A stretch of DNA of 6,740 nt. Source: CAZLLV01 sp964560325 (GTDB lineage: Bacteria > Acidobacteriota > Thermoanaerobaculia > Multivoradales > DATKCC01). The notes under the pieces were generated by a model. The model was not told the origin of the DNA, made no database searches, and saw only the letters and a list, made by a program, of their open reading frames with translations. The DNA is taken from assembly GCA_964560325.1 (NCBI GenBank), contig CAZLLV010000016.1:1-6740 (forward strand), written 5' to 3'. A program made the position numbers and the translations under genes. Of the stretch, positions 1-5,915 are shown one piece after another. Within the stretch, counting starts at the first letter, position 1. The number at the start of each line of letters is the position of its first letter.

Positions 1-1
1 G

Positions 2-217
2 CGGGGACAGTTCGAGTCGGGTGACGACATCGCGGCGCTGCGACGCTTCATCGGCATGAGCCAGGTCCAGTTCGCCGGTGCGATGGGCATCAGCGTCCAC
101 ACGCTCCGCAACTGGGAGCAGGGCCGCCGGCGACCGGAAGGGCCGGCGGTGGCACTGCTTCGTATTGCCGCACGCCATCCCCGCATCATCAGGGAGAATC
201 TCGACTCCGCGGCGTGA
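2..217 (+). CDS. XRE-family helix-turn-helix regulator, NadS/HigA-like antitoxin (5' end outside the window)
   Basis: The 71 visible codons read as a DNA-binding HTH domain. After an acidic stretch (SGDDIAALRRFIGMSQ) comes a classic XRE helix-turn-helix: SQVQFAGAMGISVHTLRNWE, then QGRRRPEGPA and LLRIAARHP. The order 'LR..IGMSQ..FA..MGIS..TLRNWEQGRR.P.GPA..LL' is typical of small antitoxin-like regulators (YiaG/NadS/HigA type) that repress their own operon and neutralise a RelE-family toxin. The toxin normally lies just upstream, which here would be beyond the left edge, so the partner cannot be seen. The frame is open from base 2 to a TGA at 215-217 and the start codon is missing from the window. 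The next gene on this strand is SymE-like, 40 nt further on. The family is clear; the role as an antitoxin is inferred. Confidence 0.88.
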   Translation, partial: RGQFESGDDIAALRRFIGMSQVQFAGAMGISVHTLRNWEQGRRRPEGPAVALLRIAARHPRIIRENLDSAA

Positions 218-257
218 GGCGGTTGAGCGAGAGCAGAAACGCCGCAGCCGGCGCGAA

Positions 258-446
258 GTGCACCGCAACGGCCGCCGCTTCGGCACGATCTCCTGCTGCT
301 CGCGCGGCGGCCGGCTCTCCGGGAGGTGGCTGCACGATGCCGGTTTCCGGTTGGGGCAGGAGTTCGAGGTCACGATCGAGGAGGGCCGGCTCCTCGCCGA
401 CGCCCTCCGAGCAGGGATGCAAGGCCGGCCGTGCCCGCGGCCGTGA
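258..446 (+). CDS. symE: SymE-like small toxin-family protein
   Basis: The open frame contains the SymE signature: GRLSGRWLHDAGFRLGQ followed by EFEVTIEEGRLL (residues 18-46 if the GTG at 258 is the start). SymE proteins are short SpoVT/AbrB-fold proteins known from E. coli as an SOS-induced toxin controlled by the antisense RNA SymR. The sequence before the core, VHRNGRRFGTI, also fits the family's basic N-terminal strand. The start is uncertain. The frame stays open upstream to an ATG at 78, but that would overlap the XRE gene almost completely and its translation there is arginine-rich shadow sequence, so I chose the GTG. No Shine-Dalgarno is visible before it. The protein would be 62 residues, at the short end for the family, so 5' decay is possible. 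No antisense RNA promoter could be recognised. Confidence 0.62.
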   Translation: MHRNGRRFGTISCCSRGGRLSGRWLHDAGFRLGQEFEVTIEEGRLLADALRAGMQGRPCPRP

Positions 447-599
447 CCAGCAGCATGTTCAGGTGCTCGACCGCGGACTCCACGGCGGAGGTGCCCTGAC
501 GATCTTCGACCGAGCCGAGGACGGTTTCTCCCTGGACGACCAACGCCCGCTCGCCGGCTGCACGTAGCGGCGTTCGAGGAAGACCATGCGCTCGCACTA
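447..599. other. Stretch without a supportable gene
   Basis: Between the SymE-like stop and the decayed ATPase, both strands have open frames with high third-position GC (for example minus-strand residues ALVVQGETVLGSVEDRQ and plus-strand ALTIFDRAEDGFSLDDQ), but neither has a start, a recognisable domain or a sensible neighbour. The minus frame is continuous with a wrong-frame extension of the ATPase remnant. It may be residual coding sequence from a lost gene. I cannot name it. Confidence 0.3.
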
Positions 600-1471
600 C
601 TAAGGCGTCGCACACCGCAGGGGAATCGAAACCAGACTGCCGGGAGACATCGCCGCTTGCCTGGCCGTTAAGGTCGAGTCGGTGGCGCCTCGGCGGGGGC
701 CCGGACCAAGCTCCGCCATGGCGCGAAGATACTCCTTCTCCTTGGGAGTCAGCCGGTCGAAGCGAACCAGGAAGAAGTTCTGGTCGAGCTGCCGCACCAC
801 CTCGTCCTGGACATGCTCGACGTCGACAAGCGTGATGGGCGAAGCGTCTGCGTCGTTCCAGACGCGGAAGCCCCATTCCTGAAGGAAGTACGGGTACGAA
901 TTCGACGCCCTCGTCCGCGGCTGGGATTGACAGAGCCGCCATAGCCTCGTCCTTCTCGAGCGACCCGATCATCGGAAAATCGAATAGCCGCTCTGCGTAC
1001 GACTTGGCCTCGCCCGCTAGACCGGGCAGTTGAGGCAGTCCGGCACCTGCGAGAATCACCGGAAGGTCCAGCTGAGCTGTCCGGTGAACCGCCGAGATGA
1101 GCGCACCAAGTTCCTCGGCGGTCAGGTACTGAACTTCGTCGATGGCGAGAAGGAGCCCCCGCTCCTGCGACCGCGCCGCCTCCCCTGCGCTACGTCCTCC
1201 GCCAGGATGCCAGAATCGCCCTGGCCAATCAACGGTTCCACGTCGATGGAGTACGAAGTGCCGTCGGCTGTCTGGATCGTAAAAGCCTTCAGGACCCGCA
1301 GGGCCTTGAGGATCGCTTCGGTCGGCTTGGTTCCGCGCAGCTCGAGGAGAATCGTCCGCAAGTGGGCTGCCAAGAGCAGTCGAAACTCCTTGGTTTCGGG
1401 CGCCTCGATGAAGCCGATCTTGAAGCCCTCGTCACCGCTCCAGGACGATACGGATTGGCGACTGGGTCCAT
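600..1471 (-). pseudogene. Decayed AAA-family ATPase (STAND/ORC-like, with C-terminal winged helix)
   Basis: Pieces of one ATPase lie in order but in different frames on the minus strand. From 1471, MDPVANPYRPGA is the usual N-terminus of this family. From about 1433, DEGFKIGFIEAPETKEFR and LLELRGTKPTEAILKALR continue in another frame, so the segment that should carry the Walker A P-loop is missing. From about 1176, AARSQERGLLLAIDEVQYL (Walker B, DE) and ILAGAGLPQLPGLAGEAK (sensor 1 region) lie in a further frame and run to EGVEF near 898. The frame then shifts again to YPYFLQEWGFRVWND (from 896) and FDRLTPKEKEYLRAMAELG. At least three junctions therefore carry small deletions or frameshifts. 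An intact member is roughly 380-400 residues; this remnant spans about 290 codons. The remnant cannot encode an active ATPase. The individual open frames in this stretch are pieces of it, not separate genes. Confidence 0.85.
640..696 (+). other. Apparent inverted fragment of the ATPase C-terminal winged-helix segment
   Basis: Read on the plus strand, this stretch gives PGDIAACLAVKVESVAPRR. Relatives of the decayed ATPase carry almost exactly this kind of sequence (SGDIA..L..KV.SVAP.R) directly after the 'MAELGPGP' motif. Here MAELGPGP is on the minus strand and ends next to base 697, so the following segment appears to be flipped. The comparison is from memory of the family, not from an alignment. 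A chance resemblance in GC-rich DNA is possible but the match is long. Confidence 0.5.
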
Positions 1472-1568
1472 GGACAGAGCTTACCGCGCCTTATGGGTCT
1501 TATGCCAGCAGCCGTAAGATCTGCATAGCTGACGGTGGTGCCCAATGGAGTAGATGCAGTCGCCAATC
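1453..1568. repeat. 12-bp perfect inverted repeat
   Basis: GATTGGCGACTG at 1453-1464 is the exact reverse complement of CAGTCGCCAATC at 1557-1568. The left arm lies in the first codons of the decayed ATPase (the PVAN residues) and the right arm overlaps the end of the tRNA fragment. The spacing is about 92 nt. It may be a recombination footprint, an operator or coincidence. Confidence 0.6.
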
Positions 1569-1594
1569 GAACCCGTGTTACCGGCGTGAGAGGC
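1565..1594 (-). other. tRNA-Glu(CTC) fragment, probable integration (att) core
   Basis: On the minus strand this 30-nt stretch begins GCCTCTCACGCCGG and continues GTAACACGGGTTCGATT. It reads as the anticodon loop (CTCTCAC, anticodon CTC), the 3' anticodon stem, the variable loop and the 5' half of the T-arm with TTCGATT of a bacterial tRNA-Glu. On both sides the match stops. The 5' half of the anticodon stem is not complementary over its full length, and TTCGATT is followed by GGCGACTG instead of the pairing CCCGT. It is therefore not a functional tRNA. Anticodon-to-T-loop is the segment most tyrosine integrases use as attachment core, so an att site left by an integrated or lost element is the likeliest explanation. 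Confidence 0.65.
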
Positions 1595-1910
1595 TGCTGT
1601 TTAAGTCTTCTAGAGTCCACTGGCGTATGCCTAAAGCTCTTGTCCCTCAATGGTTTGTCGTTCTGGGTCCAGGGGCGTCTCCCTGAGTTCCATTGCCGGA
1701 TTTGACCACCAGTTGACCACGGAAGTGGCTTTGTATCATGCCCCGGATGGTGACGAGCACGGCTGCTCGGGCACGTTTCACCTCTGTAGCTGCCACCACT
1801 CGCCGCCGACGGTCCTGGCACTGGCCCCCGCGACGCACCCCGACGATCTCCCCGACCTCGGCCATCCGACGGCGATGTCACAGGGGTGAGACAGCCCTGG
1901 GCTGGCGCGG
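1595..1910. other. Intergenic stretch without a supportable gene
   Basis: This lies downstream of the three-gene operon and upstream of the tRNA fragment, both read on the minus strand. A 72-codon minus-strand frame (1647-1865, starting MAEVGEIVGVRRGGQ) is open but has no recognisable domain. Its position just before a tRNA-derived core is where an integrase 3' end would sit, yet I see none of the integrase R-H-R-Y motifs. A short palindrome (CAGCCCTGGGCTG at 1892-1904) follows the operon but has no T-tract. By eye the part from 1490 to 1740 is less GC-rich than the operon. Confidence 0.35.
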
Positions 1911-3458
1911 TCATCCGCGAGACGATTCCCGGCGCAGCCGGGCGGCGCGGTCGCGCATCGTCGCTTCGTCGAGACCGAGCTTCGCGGCGCCCCGCACCAG
2001 GTCGCCGAAGTCGATGCCGTGGACGCACTGCTTCGTCTCGTCGGCCAGCCCCGCGACGTCGCGCGGCGCGATGCGGCTCCGGGCCCAGGCGGCGAAGCCC
2101 GCGGGGTCGGCCGTGAGGCGGCCCTCGGCCGCCGTGAACCAGGAGTCGATCACGGGATCGCCGACCCCGAGGAAGCCGTCCCAGGCGAAGCCTCCGGCCG
2201 GAGGGTCGAGGATCCTCTCGCGGCTCTCCTGGAAGGACGCCGCGGCGAAGTACAGCAGGGCCGTCCCCCAGAAGGCGCCGGGCCGATCGAGAGAGCGCCA
2301 GGCGAGCCGCACGAGTGATTCGATGCGTCGCGCCTCGCGCTCCAGGAGCACTCCGTAATCGGCCAGGGGGCGATCGCCGGCGAACACGTCGGCGAGCCGC
2401 TCGATCGCCCGCAGGCTCCACGCGATGCCGGTCGAGAACAGCGGGTCGGCGAAGGCGAAGGCGTGGGGCAGGGCGGCCCAGCCCGGGCCCGCCGCCCGGT
2501 CGAGGCGGAAGGCGACTTCCGGAACCCAGGTCCAGGCGACGGTCGGCTCTGCAGTGCCGATCTGACGGGCCAGGGTAGGCGCCCGCAGGCGGAGCTGGTA
2601 GCACACCGCCGCTCCCGGGTCGGCGGCCGGCTCGGGGCCCTCCGCCCAGGCGTGGCGCTCGAGGAGGAGCCCACAGCTCGACACCCCGTGGTCGAATGGC
2701 AGCCGGTAGAGCCAGCCGCCGGGGAGCAGGTGGTGAACCGCGGCGCGCTCGTCGGGGTACGGGCCGGGGGGCGACCGCTCGCCGAGCAGGTCGGCGAAGT
2801 CGGGCATCGCCCCGAGGTGGGCGTAGACCAGCCCGCGAGGTGGCAGCGCCGGCGTGTCGCGGCGGGCGCCGGCCGCGTTGGCGACTGCTCCTGCGGGGCC
2901 CGAGGCGTCGACCAGCCACCTGGCGTCTGCCTCGGAGCTCCCCGCGGCGTCCACCAGCTCGAGGGTGAACCCGCCGTTGCGCCTGCGGATCGAGCTGATG
3001 CTGGTCTCCTCGCGGACCTCGACCCCCTCCTGCCGCGCCCGCTCGACGAGGTGATGATCGACGTCGGCCCGCAGCCAATGGGCGTCGGCGACGGCGTCCG
3101 ACGGCGAGGCCGCGACGAGCATTCGGGAACCCGGCCGGGACCGGTACGGCTCCCCGCGTCCGGGATGGTGGTAGAAGGTGAAGCCGCGCTTGAGGCCGCG
3201 CCGCAGGTGGGGGAGGGAAGCGGTCCAGCGCCCGTAGGCGGCCAGGGCGCCGAGGTCGGACAGGTCGAAGCGGGCGGTGAGGCGCTCGAGGGAGGCTGCG
3301 GCGAGGGGGGTCGACGACTCCCCGAGGGCAAAGCGCGGGTGTCTCCCCCGTTCGACGAGCAGCACCCGTCGGCCGGCGGCGGCGAGGACCCGGGCGAGGA
3401 TCGAGCCCGCGAAGCCCGAGCCGACGATGGCGACGTCGCAGCTCACTCCGCGTTGCAT
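1911..3458 (-). CDS. FAD-dependent oxidoreductase of the flavin-dependent halogenase superfamily
   Basis: This is a 515-residue flavoprotein. The N-terminal dinucleotide-binding motif is DVAIVGSGFAGS (GxGxxG, residues 13-18), then VLLVER at the end of the second strand and GESSTP (46-51), the counterpart of the halogenase GExTxP. GLKRGFTFYHH (88-98) carries Lys90 at about the place of the catalytic lysine of tryptophan halogenases. WLVDASG (181-187) and ADPLFSTGIAWSL (337-349) are the second FAD site and the substrate-channel motif. The halogenase signature WxWxIP is only W249-L-Y-R-L-P254, and the usual GDA before DPLFS is replaced by PHA. That suggests a sister oxidase or monooxygenase rather than a proven halogenase. 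It is the last gene of the operon and overlaps the radical SAM gene by 16 bp. A GTG at 3446 would give a tighter GTGA overlap and is an equally reasonable start. Many homologues are annotated 'tryptophan 7-halogenase' without evidence. Substrate unknown. Confidence 0.85.
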   Translation of the reverse strand: MQRGVSCDVAIVGSGFAGSILARVLAAAGRRVLLVERGRHPRFALGESSTPLAAASLERLTARFDLSDLGALAAYGRWTASLPHLRRGLKRGFTFYHHPGRGEPYRSRPGSRMLVAASPSDAVADAHWLRADVDHHLVERARQEGVEVREETSISSIRRRNGGFTLELVDAAGSSEADARWLVDASGPAGAVANAAGARRDTPALPPRGLVYAHLGAMPDFADLLGERSPPGPYPDERAAVHHLLPGGWLYRLPFDHGVSSCGLLLERHAWAEGPEPAADPGAAVCYQLRLRAPTLARQIGTAEPTVAWTWVPEVAFRLDRAAGPGWAALPHAFAFADPLFSTGIAWSLRAIERLADVFAGDRPLADYGVLLEREARRIESLVRLAWRSLDRPGAFWGTALLYFAAASFQESRERILDPPAGGFAWDGFLGVGDPVIDSWFTAAEGRLTADPAGFAAWARSRIAPRDVAGLADETKQCVHGIDFGDLVRGAAKLGLDEATMRDRAARLRRESSRG

Positions 3459-4402
3459 CCATCCGGGCAGACGATGCGCTCGTCGAGACAACCGCCGAGG
3501 TTCGCTTGCGCCAGGCGTGCGAGGCGGGGCGCCCGGCACGCCGCGCACCCGAGCCCGTCGTCGAGGTCCCATAGGTCCACGGTCACGACGCCGTCGACTC
3601 CGAGGGTGCGAGCGAGCTCGAGGCTGCGATCGAACGCCTCCTCGATGGCGCCGAGGGTGGGTGAGGCGACGAGCCCCGCGATGGCCAGCTCGTCGACCGT
3701 CCCGTTGCCGCCGCGCAGCGGCACGATCGCCACGTGCTCGACGCCGCGCTCGAGGGCGTGCCGCACCGAGCGCACCGTCCACTCTACGGCCTCGCCGGGG
3801 AGCACGAAGGGAGCCCCGAGCAGCACGAAGGCGCGCGCCCCGATGCCGCGCGACGTCAAGGCCTCGACGGCGCGGTCGAAGCGCTCGAGCGTCATCGCCT
3901 TGCCGAGCCGGGCGAGAGCCTCGGGGTGGGCGGTCTCGAGCCCGATCGCCACCTGGAGGCGCCCGGGGAGCGACGCCGCGAAGCGGAAGCAGCGCTCGTC
4001 GATCCACCGCGGATGGCACTCGACGACCACCCGCGGGAAGGGCGCGAGCAGCTCGAGGAGGGCGGCATCGTCCTCGGGCGGCACGGCGCGCTCCTCGAAG
4101 AAGTTCGAGGCGTTGTAGACCTTGACCTGGCCGGGTGGCCGCTCGAGGACCGCGTCGGCGGCGCCCAGGGCGCGACCGAGTTGGCGGGGCAGCGAGCCCG
4201 GGCGGCCTCGCCGGGGCCCCGTGGTGTGCCGCCAGAGATCGCAGTGGACGCAGGCGAAGGGGCACTCGGGGCCGATGGGGAAGACGGTCATCGAGTCGAC
4301 GACGCGACCCGACGGCAGCCGCTCGCGCTCAACGAGCCAGCGCGGCACATCGGGCTCGAGCGCCGGCGGGCTCGCAGGCCGCGACGCCCGGACCGCGATC
4401 AT
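3443..4402 (-). CDS. Radical SAM protein, COG1244/RaSEA-like
   Basis: This 319-residue protein has the radical SAM cluster motif C47-PFA-C51-VH-C54 followed by DLWRHT, in the context TVFPIGPECPFACVHCDLW. Further landmarks fit an SAM-binding TIM barrel: KVYNASNFF (94-102), VVVECHPRW (125-133), VAIGLETAHPEAL (151-163), and RAFVLLGAPF (190-199). The family includes the archaeal RaSEA enzyme, which acts with ArcS in making archaeosine in tRNA, but bacterial members like this are uncharacterised to my knowledge. The C-terminus adds Cys286, Cys289, Cys305, Cys312 and Cys316, enough to bind a second Fe-S cluster or zinc. Its ATG overlaps the stop of the upstream ligase gene as ATGA (4399-4402), with no Shine-Dalgarno, so translation is probably coupled. 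It is the middle gene of the operon. Family assignment is firm; the reaction is unknown. Confidence 0.88.
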   Translation of the reverse strand: MIAVRASRPASPPALEPDVPRWLVERERLPSGRVVDSMTVFPIGPECPFACVHCDLWRHTTGPRRGRPGSLPRQLGRALGAADAVLERPPGQVKVYNASNFFEERAVPPEDDAALLELLAPFPRVVVECHPRWIDERCFRFAASLPGRLQVAIGLETAHPEALARLGKAMTLERFDRAVEALTSRGIGARAFVLLGAPFVLPGEAVEWTVRSVRHALERGVEHVAIVPLRGGNGTVDELAIAGLVASPTLGAIEEAFDRSLELARTLGVDGVVTVDLWDLDDGLGCAACRAPRLARLAQANLGGCLDERIVCPDGCNAE

Positions 4403-5745
4403 CGCTCGTGGAGCGCCGCGAAGGTCCGCCGGTACTCGGCGGGCGACGGTGGGAACAGCCGTCGGAACGTCTCGCCGGAGACCACCCCCTCCTGGAAGCG
4501 GCGCTTGGGGAAGATCGGCATGTCGACTCCCAGGTGATGACGGACGCCGTGGCCGACGATCTCTCCCTTGAGCGCGTAGAGCCTCTCGTGGCTCCCCCCG
4601 GTCAGCTCGGCGAAGGGGATCGCCTCGGCGGCGGCGATGATCGCGGGTCGGGTGAAGGGCGAGAAGGGCCGGAACCCGAGGGTCCGGGCCGGCGCCCAGG
4701 TGCGCACGCAGCCACGGCTCTGCCCCCCCGAGTAGGTCAGCGAGTGCTTGATCGCGTCGACCCCCCAGCCCTCCTGGTAGAGCATCGAGTTCGAGAGGAC
4801 GCTGCGGATCGTCAGCTCCGGGTTCTCCTCGATCGGGTAGTCCTTGAGGTTCTCGTCGCCGCCATCGCCATCGACCAGATGGAGCCATCCCGGGTAGCGG
4901 GTGCGGATGCCGCGCAACAGGGCGAGGGCCACGGTGGCGCACTCGACGTCCCGAGCCTTGTAGTCCTCGATGACCCGCACCGCCTCGTAGGGATCGAGGT
5001 CTCCCGGCTCGACTGCGATTGCCTCGCCGAGCATCTCGAGGTCGACCCGGCGCAGGAAATCGCGGGCCTGGCGGGCGTCGGCGCCCGCTCCGTCGACGTC
5101 GAGGGTGAACGCCTTGAGGCGCGCAGCGCTCTGGCCGCGGCTCAGGAGGCGATGGTTGAGGGCGAGCAGCACGGCGCCGCTGTCGATTCCCCCCGAGAAG
5201 AGCACCCCGAGCGGCTCGTCGGCCGGGATCGTGTCGAGCCAGCGGTCGACCTCCTCGACGAGCGCCCCGACGTAGGCGCGGCCGAGCCGCTCCGGGTTCG
5301 GCTCGCCGGTGGCACGAGGCGGCGCGAAGAACCGCGTGTGGACGGGATTGGGGTCGGGGCAGCCAACGAGGCGCAGGGTTGTCACGTGATGGGCCGGCAC
5401 CATCCTGGTGTAGGACGGGTGGAACTGGTCGCCGTAGCCCATCTCCTCGAGCAGCTCGCGGATCGCGTCGATGCGCTCGGCAACGACGAGCAGCGGCCCG
5501 TTCGCTTCCTTGGCGAGGAAGTAGCGCAGCGGGCGGTCGAGGCTGCGCGCCATGTGCACGGTCTCGCCGTCCCGCGCCACCACGGCGAAGGAGCCGGCGA
5601 TGCGCAGGACCTCTTCGGGGCGGTTGTCGAGGATGCGCTCCCGCGCCTCCTCGACCGAGAGGTCCCACAGGTGCTGGCTCTCCTCGGGTACCAGGTCGAC
5701 GACACGATGTACGGCACGGCGGGTGATGTGTGGTGTGTCGCTCAT
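4399..5745 (-). CDS. Asparagine-synthetase-like ATP-dependent amidoligase without glutaminase cysteine
   Basis: This 448-residue protein shares the fold of asparagine synthetase B, beta-lactam synthetase and lasso-peptide cyclase. The first 150 residues resemble a reduced Ntn glutaminase domain (IAGSFAVVARD, 49-59; SLDRPLRYF, 68-76), but the chain starts MSDTPHI, so the Cys2 nucleophile that releases ammonia from glutamine is absent. The synthetase domain is intact: PP-loop SGGIDS (184-189), GDGGDEN (293-299) matching the conserved SGDGADE region, and KRRFQEGV (414-421) at the place of the catalytic lysine of AsnB (KEQFSDGV in E. coli). It should adenylate a carboxylate and join it to free ammonia or to an amine, possibly within the same molecule. 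It is the first gene of the operon. No Shine-Dalgarno precedes the ATG, and an extended -10 lies 8 nt upstream. The family typically has 500-650 residues; this one is short because of the cut-down N-terminal domain. Confidence 0.87.
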   Translation of the reverse strand: MSDTPHITRRAVHRVVDLVPEESQHLWDLSVEEARERILDNRPEEVLRIAGSFAVVARDGETVHMARSLDRPLRYFLAKEANGPLLVVAERIDAIRELLEEMGYGDQFHPSYTRMVPAHHVTTLRLVGCPDPNPVHTRFFAPPRATGEPNPERLGRAYVGALVEEVDRWLDTIPADEPLGVLFSGGIDSGAVLLALNHRLLSRGQSAARLKAFTLDVDGAGADARQARDFLRRVDLEMLGEAIAVEPGDLDPYEAVRVIEDYKARDVECATVALALLRGIRTRYPGWLHLVDGDGGDENLKDYPIEENPELTIRSVLSNSMLYQEGWGVDAIKHSLTYSGGQSRGCVRTWAPARTLGFRPFSPFTRPAIIAAAEAIPFAELTGGSHERLYALKGEIVGHGVRHHLGVDMPIFPKRRFQEGVVSGETFRRLFPPSPAEYRRTFAALHER

Positions 5746-5753
5746 GAGGGGCG

Positions 5754-5762
5754 ATGCTACCA
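5754..5762 (-). promoter_or_regulatory. Possible extended -10 promoter of the three-gene operon
   Basis: The minus strand reads TGGTAGCAT, a fit to TGnTAnnAT, ending 8 nt before the ATG of the asparagine-synthetase-like gene. No -35 hexamer is evident. Transcription starting about 7 nt downstream would give an almost leaderless mRNA, in keeping with the lack of a Shine-Dalgarno site. Confidence 0.35.
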
Positions 5763-5806
5763 GGAGCAGCCCTCGGCGCTGAGCGGCGCGGGCGGAGCTC
5801 CTTCGC

Positions 5807-5877
5807 GGTCATGAAAGGCGCATCTGGGTCATGAAGGGCGCATCTCGGGCCATGAGGGGCGCATCTCGGTCATGAAG
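5807..5877. repeat. Tandem 20/21-bp repeat, about 3.5 copies
   Basis: The unit on the plus strand is GGTCATGAAGGGCGCATCT. Copies start near 5807, 5826 and 5846, with a partial copy from 5867; the CATG cores are at 5810, 5830, 5851 and 5871 (periods 20, 21, 20). Copies differ at a few positions. The array fills the gap between vapC and the operon. The start of the asparagine-synthetase-like gene (CATGAGGGGCG, 5743-5753) repeats 11 bp of the third copy exactly, so the unit may derive from that region. Confidence 0.8.
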
Positions 5878-5915
5878 CCACCGCGGACCCGATCCGAGCA
5901 GGTCGTCTGGCGAGG

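Noticed and set aside
78..257. SymE-like gene starting at the ATG at 78
   Set aside because: The extra 60 codons lie inside the XRE gene in another frame and translate to low-complexity Arg-rich sequence with no SymE similarity.
370..1059. A single 229-codon minus-strand gene
   Set aside because: Only its first part, down to EGVEF near 898, belongs to the ATPase. The rest is out of frame with the continuing homology.
1565..1640. A complete functional tRNA
   Set aside because: The D-arm, acceptor stem and 3' half of the T-stem do not form. Only the anticodon-to-T-loop section matches.
1647..1865. 72-codon minus-strand frame as a small gene or integrase end
   Set aside because: No domain, no integrase catalytic motifs and no ribosome binding site. 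Only its position before the tRNA fragment is suggestive.
1892..1904. Palindrome as terminator of the operon
   Set aside because: CAGCCCTGGGCTG leaves almost no loop and there is no T-tract after it on the minus strand.
2463..4118. Long plus-strand open frames opposite the operon
   Set aside because: They are antisense shadows of GC-rich coding sequence. The minus strand carries clear FAD and radical SAM motifs and overlapping starts and stops.
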